22,735 nt of DNA, from NCBI GenBank assembly GCA_964525485.1, contig CAZGHH010000015.1:1-22735 (forward strand), in the 5' to 3' direction. The notes below the pieces were generated by a model that was given only the letters and a program-made list of their open reading frames with translations, was not told the DNA's origin and did not search any database. How positions within the stretch are numbered: position 1 is the stretch's first letter; the number at the start of each line of letters is the position of its first letter. Position numbers and translations under genes: made by a program. Positions 1 to 7,021 of the stretch are shown in pieces. Source of the stretch: DAONBD01 sp964525485 (GTDB lineage: Bacteria > Patescibacteriota > Gracilibacteria > UBA1369 > LOWO2-01-FULL-3).

Positions 1-40
1 GTCTCGTTTGCCAAAAGAAATTTCATATATTTATTTGGTG

Positions 41-69
41 TTGCAAAGTTATTTAGGCGTTAGTATAAT
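41..69 (+). promoter_or_regulatory. Sigma70-type promoter for the first methyltransferase gene
   Basis: A perfect -10 box TATAAT (64-69) lies 17 bp after a -35-like TTGCAA (41-46). The predicted transcription start is near 76, leaving a leader of about 21 nt with no Shine-Dalgarno motif before the ATG at 97. This is a pattern match only. Confidence 0.6.
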
Positions 70-96
70 CAATCCCTATATTTTGTCAAGTCGTGT

Positions 97-1686
97 ATGG
101 AGATGTTTGAAAAGGACTGTATGGACGGATTGGAATCCTGGGTTGGGGATTATCCTGATTTGGTCAAAATAAGAGATTCTATGTCCTATGATGAAGCGGT
201 TGATAGTTTTATTGAGTTGACCGGGCTTTCTCATGTCCTGCCTCAAGGGGGTGATCCTTTGGACTACTTTGAAGAAACTATTCGTAAAACCAGATTAAAA
301 GACGAGAGAAATGCTGTTATTGGCGCCAGAATTGATTTTTATAGAGAAAAATACTCACATCTTCTGTCGCCTGAGTTTACCGAGTTAACAGGGGCTGAGG
401 TCGGTGATTTATTCAAAGGAGTATCAAAAGATTTTTATCATATTAATTATTTGCATCTCACTGAAAACTTTAAAAATTATTTTGTTACAGGAGATCCGGT
501 GGTTTCACATGATTTGCCTAAATATGATTCACTTTCTTATTTTTATAGTTTGTTTTATGTTTTGTCTGCTCCGAGGCCTCGGGCTTTTTCTGTTCCTTTT
601 GCAGAGCATAAAGAGGGAGAGAATCCAAATCCCGGAGATATTGAATTCCTTAAGTCTGTTATGCAATCTTCAAAACTTGAGCCCGATGATTCTAGATTTT
701 GTGGGCCCGGATCGAAGGTTTTTAATGAAGCTGTCGTTTTGAATATTGCTATGCTTGATTTTTATCGAATGGCAAGACGATATAGTAAAGATGCTTATCC
801 GATAGAGGAACTGCATAGTCAGGATGTTGATAAGATGAAAGATTATGTGAATGTTTTGTTGAGGCTTATTTTGGGGAAAGAGGATGATTTCTCGGAAGTT
901 TTACAGGAGGACTTTATTTCTCAAGAACTAACTGCTATTGCGAGAAGATATGGGTTTAACGGTGATGTGGACGGGATGCCTGGAATTGATAAAATTGTTC
1001 TGATACTGAGAGATTTAAGAGTTAGAATTTTTGAACATGGGAATCTTATGGTTGCGCGTCATCCTACATCTGGAATAATTTTGCCTCCCGGAATGTCTCT
1101 TCAAGAAAATTTTCAAAATGGTAGAGTCGTTGATTTGGGTAGTGGTGAGTTTGCGAGATTTCCCAATCTTGTTAAGCGTGCTTATCCTAATTATGACGCG
1201 TATGGAGTTGATGCCGCTATTCAGGGTAGTGCTACTGTTGGGAAAGGTGCACATTTGAGACACTGTGATTTTGATAATTCTGAACAACTGGACATTTTAA
1301 AACGTGGTCTTCCTTTGCCTTTTGATCTTGTCTTGGCCTCCAATAGTATTCATAAACTTGAACATCCTGTTTCTTTTCTAAGGAGTGTTATTTCCGAATT
1401 TGTCAAAGCAAACACCGGAGTGTTTTATGTTGTTTGTCCGGCTTATTCAAAATTTCAAGTTGGTGTCGGAGATTCCAAAATTATGACCGGTTCCGAGTAT
1501 TTGAGAACAAGTTTCGTGCAAGATACTTCGAAATACTTGCCTTGGTCTTTTGAACAATGGATGGATTTTATTATTGAGTTGGAGAGTATGGGGATTAAAA
1601 TACGGATTGAATCGTTGGGAATTGGTAATAACGCTGAAAATGATACTTCGAAAAGGATGTATTTGGTTTTAAGAGTGATTGATTAA
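97..1686 (+). CDS. Orphan class I SAM-dependent methyltransferase with a large unknown N-terminal region
   Basis: The 529-residue protein has a Rossmann-type methyltransferase domain in its C-terminal third. The glycine-rich SAM loop VVDLGSGEF is at about 344-352. An acidic residue follows strand 2 (YGVDA, D372). A motif-IV-like strand PFDLVLASNSIH is at about 408-419, followed by strands typical of the fold. Residues 1-330 match no family I recognise and look soluble, with no signal peptide or membrane helix. The substrate cannot be read from the sequence; the N-terminal part may recognise it. The ATG at 97 fits the promoter just upstream, although ATG at 103 is an equally good alternative. 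It stands alone, with about 85 bases before the next gene. The methyltransferase fold is confident; the specificity is unknown. Confidence 0.8.
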   Translation: MEMFEKDCMDGLESWVGDYPDLVKIRDSMSYDEAVDSFIELTGLSHVLPQGGDPLDYFEETIRKTRLKDERNAVIGARIDFYREKYSHLLSPEFTELTGAEVGDLFKGVSKDFYHINYLHLTENFKNYFVTGDPVVSHDLPKYDSLSYFYSLFYVLSAPRPRAFSVPFAEHKEGENPNPGDIEFLKSVMQSSKLEPDDSRFCGPGSKVFNEAVVLNIAMLDFYRMARRYSKDAYPIEELHSQDVDKMKDYVNVLLRLILGKEDDFSEVLQEDFISQELTAIARRYGFNGDVDGMPGIDKIVLILRDLRVRIFEHGNLMVARHPTSGIILPPGMSLQENFQNGRVVDLGSGEFARFPNLVKRAYPNYDAYGVDAAIQGSATVGKGAHLRHCDFDNSEQLDILKRGLPLPFDLVLASNSIHKLEHPVSFLRSVISEFVKANTGVFYVVCPAYSKFQVGVGDSKIMTGSEYLRTSFVQDTSKYLPWSFEQWMDFIIELESMGIKIRIESLGIGNNAENDTSKRMYLVLRVID

Positions 1687-1715
1687 ATTTTTACCAAAAT
1701 TTTGATAAAAAGCTA

Positions 1716-1743
1716 TTGATTCCTCCTGTTTCTGTGCTATCTT
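1716..1743 (+). promoter_or_regulatory. Possible promoter for the amidohydrolase gene
   Basis: TTGATT (1716-1721) and TATCTT (1738-1743) are separated by 16 bp, each matching 4 of 6 consensus bases. The implied leader is about 22 nt to the ATG at 1772. It is a weak match, supported mainly by position. Confidence 0.3.
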
Positions 1744-1771
1744 TTTGAAAATAAGTAATAATTCCTAAGAT

Positions 1772-2845
1772 ATGTTCAAATTCTTTTCGAACGGGAATGA
1801 TTCACAAAAAAATCGCCCGGTTTTTCTTTTGCAAAAGTTATTTTTCGATGAGGTGGAGAAAATTAAAAATGCATCTGGTGGAGTGGTAAAAGGTTTGGTT
1901 TCTTGTCATGCGCACTTGGACAGGGCATTTACTGTCACTTCAGAGAATTGGGCACAGAGCAGAGCATTAATGGAGGAGAAGTGGAAATTGGTTAATGAAA
2001 TTCGTCGGGAAAATGCGACGAAGCCGGAGGTGATGAAAGAGAGGGTGAGGGGAGTTTTGGAGATGATGATCGAACAGGGAGTTGCTGTTTTTTCGACGAA
2101 TGTTGATGCGGATTTGAATACTGGACTTGAAGTTGTGAAAGCTATGAATGAATTGAAGAAAGAGTATGAAGGGCGAATTGTTTTGAAGTTTACGGCGCAT
2201 CCTACACAAGGATTTTTGAATGATGAGGCGACCGGGCATCATCCTGAGAAGTTGAAGATTTTTGAGGAGGCGTGTTCGATGTGTGATAACGTTGGAGGGC
2301 TTCCTTCGGCTGACAGAAAGTTAATAAGTGGCGATGGAGATTTGAAACATATGGATGTGGTTTTTGGGATTGCAAAAAATCTCGGGAAAGATATCGATGT
2401 TCACATTGATCAGGAAAATAATCCTTACGAGAAAGATACTGATAAATTAATTGCGAAGGTTCGTGAGCATGGGTGGCAAGGCAGGACGAATTTCGTTCAT
2501 TGTATATCTGTGGCGGCGCAGGAGAAGAGTGAAAGAACAAGGATAATTGCTGAGTTAAAAGATATTGGCGCGAATGTGATCGTTTGCCCTACTTGTGCGG
2601 TTGGTATGAAACAGCATGATGACAAAATGGCTCCGTTGCATAACTCGATAGCTCCAATCCCTGAGATGATTGAAGGGGGAGTGAACGTGTCTCTTGGATT
2701 AGATAATATCAGTGATATTTATGAGCCTGAAGCATCTGGGTTGATTTGGGATGAGATAAGAATGATTTCCGCGGCTTGTAGATATTATGAGCCTGAGATG
2801 TTGGCGAAAATTGCGACAGTAAATGGATATAAAACATTAATGTAG
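1772..2845 (+). CDS. Amidohydrolase-superfamily hydrolase, cytosine-deaminase-like
   Basis: The 357-residue protein carries the metal-ligand pattern of the cytosine deaminase branch of the amidohydrolases: HAH (H46, H48), H211 in DVHIDQ, H243 in FVHC and D311 in GLDN. Q146 (HPTQGF) sits where E. coli CodA has its substrate-binding glutamine. A glutamine (Q214) occupies the place of the CodA proton-shuttle glutamate (HxxE), so chemistry or substrate may differ. At 357 residues it is shorter than CodA-type enzymes (about 420). It begins almost directly at the barrel and stops just after the TVNGYK helix, so most of the usual beta-sandwich domain is missing. The stop codon lies inside the left arm of a palindromic repeat. 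The family is confident; calling it a cytosine deaminase would be speculation. Confidence 0.8.
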   Translation: MFKFFSNGNDSQKNRPVFLLQKLFFDEVEKIKNASGGVVKGLVSCHAHLDRAFTVTSENWAQSRALMEEKWKLVNEIRRENATKPEVMKERVRGVLEMMIEQGVAVFSTNVDADLNTGLEVVKAMNELKKEYEGRIVLKFTAHPTQGFLNDEATGHHPEKLKIFEEACSMCDNVGGLPSADRKLISGDGDLKHMDVVFGIAKNLGKDIDVHIDQENNPYEKDTDKLIAKVREHGWQGRTNFVHCISVAAQEKSERTRIIAELKDIGANVIVCPTCAVGMKQHDDKMAPLHNSIAPIPEMIEGGVNVSLGLDNISDIYEPEASGLIWDEIRMISAACRYYEPEMLAKIATVNGYKTLM

Positions 2846-2890
2846 AGTCCGGGACTCTACTATAAGGGGTAGCAACGTCCGGGACTTAAC
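2842..2890 (+). repeat. 49-bp palindromic intergenic repeat, copy A
   Basis: The element starts with a 19-nt perfect hairpin palindrome, GTAGAGTCCGGGACTCTAC (2842-2860), whose left arm contains the amidohydrolase stop codon. A 12-nt spacer ending in GTAG and a second GTCCGGGAC (2877-2885) follow. It aligns without gaps with copy B at 15804-15852 (42 of 49 positions identical by eye). The ends can also pair with each other, and CTAC can pair with GTAG, giving one long stem as an alternative fold. It lies between two co-directional genes. It could act as a mobile palindromic element, an RNA-processing site or a weak terminator. Confidence 0.75.
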
Positions 2891-2915
2891 TGTAGAAAAT
2901 ATAACAATTAAAAAT

Positions 2916-4229
2916 ATGAAAAAAACTGTAAGAAGAAAGCTTTGGCACAAAAGCGATGTGATAGAGATGGATCATACTGTCGAGGAATACAATGCTGGTC
3001 GTGATATTCAATACGATCAAGAATTGGTTCCTTATGACGTGATCGGTTCTTTGGCTTATGCGAAGATGATTCATAAGTATGGAATTTTGACTGATAAAGA
3101 GTTAAAGGATTTGGAAAAGGGATTGGGAGAGATTGATAAATTATGGCATGAGGGTAAATTTATTTTGACCCTTGAGGATGAAGATTGTCACACTGCGATC
3201 GAAAAATATTTGGTTCAACATTATGGCGATGTTGGAAAGAAAATTCATACAGCAAGATCACGCAATGATCAGATTCTTGTGACTGAGAAATTGTATATAA
3301 GAGATAAATTGAAAGAGATTCGTGATGCTGCGAAGGCGGCTGCGTTGGAGTTTGCGACCGCTGCGAAGCAATATGAGTTTTTGCCGATGCCTGGATACAC
3401 ACATACACAAAAAGCGATGCCGAGTTCTGTCGGGATGTGGCTCGGAAGTTTTGCTGAAAGTTTAGTCGACGATATCAGACTTCTTGATGTTATTATTCAA
3501 ATTCAAAATCAAAATCCGCTGGGAACTGGAGCTGGATATGGAACGCCGTTTGGTTTTGATAGAGATTATCTGACTAAATTAATGGGATTTGAAAAAACAC
3601 AAAGCAATCCTATTTATTGCCACAATTCGCGTGCGAAAAATCATTCTATGGTGCTTGATGCTTGTGTGCATTTAATGATGACATTAAATAAATTTGCGAC
3701 TGACATCGTATTATTCTCGTCCGGCCAGTATAGATTCTTTGAATTTGGAGATAATATTGCGACAGGATCGTCTATCATGCCTCAGAAAAAGAATCTTGAT
3801 GTAGGAGAGCTACTTCGTGCTCGTGGGGCGACTGTCATCGCTGCGCGTGCTGAGATTCTTATGAATTATATGAATAAAATTTCTGGTTATCACAGAGATG
3901 GTCAGGAATTAAAAAGACCATACTTCCTCGGTTTGAAGTTCACTAAAGATTCTTTGGTGGTTGCTTCTATTATTGCTGAGAATATTACTCCGGTTGAAGA
4001 AAAATTGTATGATTCAATGACTCCGGAATTGTTTGCGACTCACAAGGCGTTCCAATTGGTAAAAGAAGGTATGCCATTCCGTGATGCGTACTTCGAAGTC
4101 GGAAATCATTTAGACAAATTGACTGTGGATCGCGGGTCGATTGTTGATATGTTGAAGGAGTCGACACACAGAGGTGGAACTGGAAATTTGGGATTGGATA
4201 AATTAATCGCGCAAATTAAGAAGATGTAG
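2916..4229 (+). CDS. argH: Argininosuccinate lyase family protein
   Basis: The 437-residue protein has the fumarase/aspartase superfamily layout with ArgH-type motifs. The substrate-binding HTARSRNDQ is at 111-119. PGYTHTQKA at 159-167 holds the catalytic-base His163. The mobile-loop signature GSSIMPQKKN at 284-293 holds the catalytic serine. ArgH cleaves argininosuccinate to arginine and fumarate in the cytoplasm. The usual proline after QKKN is leucine here (QKKNLD). No argG or other arginine gene is in the window, so the reaction in this organism is inferred. The ATG at 2916 has an A-rich leader without Shine-Dalgarno. The next gene starts 12 nt after the stop, suggesting co-transcription. 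The family is secure; the exact substrate is less so. Confidence 0.85.
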   Translation: MKKTVRRKLWHKSDVIEMDHTVEEYNAGRDIQYDQELVPYDVIGSLAYAKMIHKYGILTDKELKDLEKGLGEIDKLWHEGKFILTLEDEDCHTAIEKYLVQHYGDVGKKIHTARSRNDQILVTEKLYIRDKLKEIRDAAKAAALEFATAAKQYEFLPMPGYTHTQKAMPSSVGMWLGSFAESLVDDIRLLDVIIQIQNQNPLGTGAGYGTPFGFDRDYLTKLMGFEKTQSNPIYCHNSRAKNHSMVLDACVHLMMTLNKFATDIVLFSSGQYRFFEFGDNIATGSSIMPQKKNLDVGELLRARGATVIAARAEILMNYMNKISGYHRDGQELKRPYFLGLKFTKDSLVVASIIAENITPVEEKLYDSMTPELFATHKAFQLVKEGMPFRDAYFEVGNHLDKLTVDRGSIVDMLKESTHRGGTGNLGLDKLIAQIKKM

Positions 4230-4241
4230 TAAAATTGCTGC

Positions 4242-4961
4242 ATGACTAAAACCCCCTCATTAGATCAGTACAAAATTCCTGCTTTTCAACGAAAGCGAAG
4301 TTTGTCGGCGAAAGCGCGAAGAAGTGCGAAGCCTGTCACTGCTCTCGAGAGGAGAATTGCCGGGATTCCTGTCGTGAAACCGAAGAGAGTTGTCGCGAGA
4401 CGGTCGATTGTTCGACGTGCGGTTTCGAGTCGCGCAGTTTCGAGTGATTCGAGTTATGGATCTTCATATTCAAGTCCGCTTGTTGATGATATACCGACTT
4501 ATTCTGGGTCGAGCTATGAAGCTCCGGCCTACGAATCACCAAGTCGATATTTGGGCGGGTCTTCGTATGGGAGCGAAAGTTCGTTGTTTGGCGGAAGTGC
4601 TGATGACATGGACGATTCTGTCAGCGACTCTGGCGGTTCATATAGTCGAGGAGAGAGTTATAGTTCTAGCTTGAATTCAATTAGTGGAGAATCGCTTCCT
4701 GATCTTCGTGAGATGCGACTTTGTGGAAAATGCGAAGGTTATTTGGAAAAAATTCAAGTTGCGATTGTGACGGTTTCAGCTCCACTTCGAGTTGGGGATC
4801 GTGTGATTTTTGAATCTGAAAGTGGTGGATTATTTGAGCAAAATTTGGGTGAGATGCAAATTAATAGAGAAGATGTAATGACTGCATATAGTGGTGATGA
4901 TATTGGGATGAAAGTAAAAGCTGTTCCTAAGAAAAACGGCAATGTTTATAAAGTAATTTAA
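4242..4961 (+). CDS. Ser/Tyr/Arg-rich protein with C-terminal EF-Tu domain II-like beta-barrel
   Basis: The 239-residue protein has three parts. Residues 1-65 are strongly basic. Residues 66-150 are low complexity, dominated by Ser, Tyr, Gly and acidic residues, and probably disordered. Residues about 161-238 resemble the small stand-alone 'translation elongation factor-like' barrel related to EF-Tu domain II: a GKCEGYLEKIQVAIV strand, LRVGDRVIF, FEQNLGEMQI and GDDIGMKVK. That domain is normally about 80 residues and free-standing, so the long basic and disordered N-terminus is unusual. Two cysteines (C161, C164) open the domain. It starts 12 nt after argH, and the cysteine desulfurase follows 41 nt later. 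The barrel suggests RNA or ribosome contact, but the function is unknown. Confidence 0.7.
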   Translation: MTKTPSLDQYKIPAFQRKRSLSAKARRSAKPVTALERRIAGIPVVKPKRVVARRSIVRRAVSSRAVSSDSSYGSSYSSPLVDDIPTYSGSSYEAPAYESPSRYLGGSSYGSESSLFGGSADDMDDSVSDSGGSYSRGESYSSSLNSISGESLPDLREMRLCGKCEGYLEKIQVAIVTVSAPLRVGDRVIFESESGGLFEQNLGEMQINREDVMTAYSGDDIGMKVKAVPKKNGNVYKVI

Positions 4962-5002
4962 AATTAAAGTAATAAATTTTAAGGCGATTTTTAACCTTTT
5001 CT

Positions 5003-6229
5003 ATGAAAACAATTTATCTAGATGATTGCGCAAGTACGATGACCGATCCAAAAGTTGTGAAGGCGATGATGCCTTATTTCAGTCAATTTTATGGAAACGC
5101 GAGTTCTACTCACGACATGGGAATGAAATCAAAAATTGCTCTCAATGATGCGAGACATATTATTGCGAAAGCAATCGGTGCGAAAGATGAGGAGATTTAT
5201 TTCACATCTGGCGGGACTGAGAGTAATAATCTCGCTCTCAAAGGTGCTGCAATGGCTGAAGCGATTCGTGCAGGAAAAGCTATGAAAGAAAAAAAGGCAG
5301 CTGCTAGCGGGAAGGGTGTTGGAAAAAAAGAATTTAGAAATCATATTATTACTACGAATGTAGAACATTCTTGTATTTTGAATTCGTGTAAGTGGCTTGA
5401 GGAAATGGGTTTTACTGTGACGTATTTAGATGTTGATACTGAGGGTTTTGTGAGGCTCGAGGATTTCAAAAAAGCGATCACTGATCAGACTTTTTTGGTT
5501 TCAATTATTCACGCGAACAATGAGATCGGAACGATCAACGACCTAAAAACGATCGGCGCGATTTGCCGCAAGAAAGGAATTCTATTACATACTGATGCGT
5601 GCCAGAGTTTTACGAAAGTGCCTATTGATGTCATGAAAATGAATATTGATATGATGACTTTGAATTCGCACAAGATTCACGGACCGAAAGGTGTCGGTGC
5701 GCTGTATGTGAGAAAAGGGATCGAATTAGTACCGATTCTTCATGGAGGAGGACACGAACATGGGCTGCGCAGTGGAACTGAAAATATTCCTGGGATTGTG
5801 GGGTTCGGTGAAGCTGTGAGGTTGGCGAAAAGTGGATATGTGAAAGATATGATAAAACTTCGTGATATGTTTATTGATGCGGTTTTGGAAGCTGTGCCGG
5901 ATGCGGTTTTAAATGGCCCGCGTGATCGTGGCGGATCATCCAAAAGAACTTGCAACAATGTGAATATTACTTTCCCTGTGAGTGGTGAAATGCTAGGGGA
6001 TTATCTCGGGTTTGCAGGGATCTGTACTTCAAAAGGTTCTGCGTGCGCTTCAAATGAAAGTGGTGCCGAATTGAGTCACGTATTAAAAGCAATTGGTAGG
6101 ACTGATAAGCAGATCAAAAATTCTATTAGATTTAGCGTGAGCCGTTTTACGACGAAAAAAGAAATCGAAGAGACTATCAAAGTTCTTCTGAAAAGTGTGG
6201 ATAAGACTAGGAAATCGAAATACGCTTAG
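5003..6229 (+). CDS. iscS: Cysteine desulfurase (IscS/NifS family)
   Basis: This PLP enzyme of 408 residues takes sulfur from cysteine for Fe-S clusters and tRNA thiolation. It shows TSGGTESNN (68-76) for PLP phosphate, H122 in NVEHS for ring stacking, D198 in HTDACQ, the Schiff-base lysine K224 in NSHKIHGPKG, RSGTEN (256-261), and the sulfur-accepting Cys348 in SKGSACASNESG. The cysteine loop is of the IscS/NifS type. An insertion of about 20 residues rich in Lys and Ala (about 90-112) sits between the PLP motif and HIITTNVEH. No iscU, sufU or thiI is in the window, so the partner is unknown. The gene ends the plus-strand block at a bidirectional terminator. Confidence 0.93.
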   Translation: MKTIYLDDCASTMTDPKVVKAMMPYFSQFYGNASSTHDMGMKSKIALNDARHIIAKAIGAKDEEIYFTSGGTESNNLALKGAAMAEAIRAGKAMKEKKAAASGKGVGKKEFRNHIITTNVEHSCILNSCKWLEEMGFTVTYLDVDTEGFVRLEDFKKAITDQTFLVSIIHANNEIGTINDLKTIGAICRKKGILLHTDACQSFTKVPIDVMKMNIDMMTLNSHKIHGPKGVGALYVRKGIELVPILHGGGHEHGLRSGTENIPGIVGFGEAVRLAKSGYVKDMIKLRDMFIDAVLEAVPDAVLNGPRDRGGSSKRTCNNVNITFPVSGEMLGDYLGFAGICTSKGSACASNESGAELSHVLKAIGRTDKQIKNSIRFSVSRFTTKKEIEETIKVLLKSVDKTRKSKYA

Positions 6230-6245
6230 AAAAAATTGTGTTCAA

Positions 6246-6277
6246 AAAAAGGCCTCCGGATTTCGTAAGGCCTTTTT
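6246..6277. terminator. Bidirectional intrinsic terminator between convergent genes
   Basis: A perfect 10-bp stem, AAAAAGGCCT (6246-6255) with AGGCCTTTTT (6268-6277), encloses a 12-nt loop. The A-run and T-run at opposite ends make it work in both directions. It sits between the stop of the cysteine desulfurase gene and the end of the ferritin-like gene. Confidence 0.85.
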
Positions 6278-6306
6278 ACTTATTATTTTGTGACACTTAA
6301 CTTGTC

Positions 6307-6723
6307 TTACATATCCAATGCACTTGCGATATCTCTTTCGTGTTCTTCTTCCATGATAAGGATGTCTTCAAGTACGCGAGCCAAGCCAAATTCTCCCATG
6401 TCGCGAGCTTGCGCGATACGAACTCTGTAGCGAGCTACTGCATCTTTTTCTCCCGCTAAGTCTTGTTTTAACATTTCTTCTCCGTCTTCCGAGATGTGTC
6501 TTTCACCTACTTCAATAGTTGGAGTCCCTCCTAAGTAGGCGATTTGATCTGCCAATTGAATTGCGTGGCCGATCTCTTCATTTGCGTGAACGATCAACTC
6601 TTTTTGAATTGATTGATATTGAGCGCCTTTCAATACCGCTTGATGTTGGATGTACTGAATTGCTGCGGAATACTCGAGAGTGAGGTCTTTGTTTAGGAGA
6701 CCGATCATTTCTTCTTTTGTCAT
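6307..6723 (-). CDS. Ferritin-like di-iron protein
   Basis: The 138-residue four-helix protein carries two ExxH-type di-iron half sites. Helix A has E17 in LEYSAAI, helix B has E50 and H53 in HANEEIGHA, helix C has E92 in GEKDAVARY, and helix D has E125/H128 in MEEEHERD. This is the ferroxidase-centre pattern of bacterioferritin-like proteins. The haem-ligating methionine expected next to the helix B glutamate in bacterioferritin is absent (residues 51-52 are I and G). It may store iron or detoxify peroxide; which of these cannot be decided. It follows rubredoxin by 48 nt on the same strand, suggesting that rubredoxin donates its electrons, as in rubrerythrin systems. There is no Shine-Dalgarno. 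Confidence 0.85.
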   Translation of the reverse strand: MTKEEMIGLLNKDLTLEYSAAIQYIQHQAVLKGAQYQSIQKELIVHANEEIGHAIQLADQIAYLGGTPTIEVGERHISEDGEEMLKQDLAGEKDAVARYRVRIAQARDMGEFGLARVLEDILIMEEEHERDIASALDM

Positions 6724-6771
6724 TTTAGAAATTGTTAAGATTTAATTTATTGAATGAATCTATATGTGGAT

Positions 6772-6912
6772 TTAGTCCAGTGGAACGAATTTATCTTTTC
6801 CCACACCGCAAACAGGGCATTTCCAATCGGCTGGTAAATCCGCAAATGAAATGTTGTTGTTTTCAGCTGGATCGTAGATGTGTCCGCACACTGTGCATTT
6901 ATATTTTTTCAT
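6772..6912 (-). CDS. Short rubredoxin
   Basis: This is a 46-residue rubredoxin with CTVCG (C6, C9) and CPVCG (C32, C35), which bind one iron by four cysteines. The aromatic/acidic core YDPAE and FADLPADWKCP is typical. It is slightly shorter than the usual 52-54 residues because the loop before FADLP (normally carrying a GxxPGT-like segment) is shortened to ENNNIS. The frame stays open 18 codons further upstream, but the family alignment fixes the start at the MKKYKC methionine. It is the first gene of a pair with the ferritin-like protein and is likely its electron donor. An extended -10 box directly upstream predicts a transcript beginning at or next to the start codon. Confidence 0.92.
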   Translation of the reverse strand: MKKYKCTVCGHIYDPAENNNISFADLPADWKCPVCGVGKDKFVPLD

Positions 6913-6918
6913 GGCTTG

Positions 6919-6927
6919 ATTGTAGCA
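6919..6927 (-). promoter_or_regulatory. Extended -10 promoter for the rubredoxin/ferritin-like pair
   Basis: On the minus strand TGCTACAAT reads as TGn plus TACAAT (5 of 6). No good -35 is found, because the position is taken by the 19-bp tandem repeats. The predicted start falls on the A of the rubredoxin ATG (6912), so the mRNA may be leaderless. Confidence 0.4.
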
Positions 6928-6931
6928 TGAA

Positions 6932-6976
6932 TTTTGTTTTGTGGAACGTGTTTTGTTTTGTGGCATGTGTTTTGTT
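6932..6976 (+). repeat. 19-bp tandem direct repeats in the rubredoxin-dcd divergent region
   Basis: TTTTGTTTTGTGGAACGTG (6932-6950) is followed head-to-tail by TTTTGTTTTGTGGCATGTG (6951-6969), 17 of 19 identical, and a 7-base partial third unit. The array overlaps the -35 regions of both divergent promoters, which would suit a regulator binding site. Simple slippage in a GT-rich tract is the alternative. Confidence 0.8.
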
Positions 6977-6981
6977 ATACT
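6953..6981 (+). promoter_or_regulatory. Possible promoter for dCTP deaminase
   Basis: TTGTTT (6953-6958) is followed 17 bp later by TATACT (6976-6981, 5 of 6). The predicted start near 6988 leaves a 34-nt AT-rich leader. The -35 element lies within the tandem repeats. Confidence 0.45.
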
Positions 6982-7021
6982 GCGCTGGCAATTTAAATAT
7001 TTGCAATTTAATATTAAAAAT

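Noticed and set aside
404..742. Overlapping 112-codon frame inside the first methyltransferase
   Set aside because: Different frame of a well-supported longer gene; composition is typical of an AT-rich out-of-frame translation.
1688..1711. 24-nt near-perfect AT palindrome after the first gene
   Set aside because: No loop and almost no GC; expected by chance in AT-rich intergenic DNA.
6913..6966. 18-codon N-terminal extension of rubredoxin
   Set aside because: It covers the -10 region and the tandem repeats, and rubredoxins begin at the MKKYKC position.
6941..7021. 27-codon N-terminal extension of dCTP deaminase
   Set aside because: It would begin inside the tandem repeats, upstream of the predicted transcription start, and does not resemble the family N-terminus.
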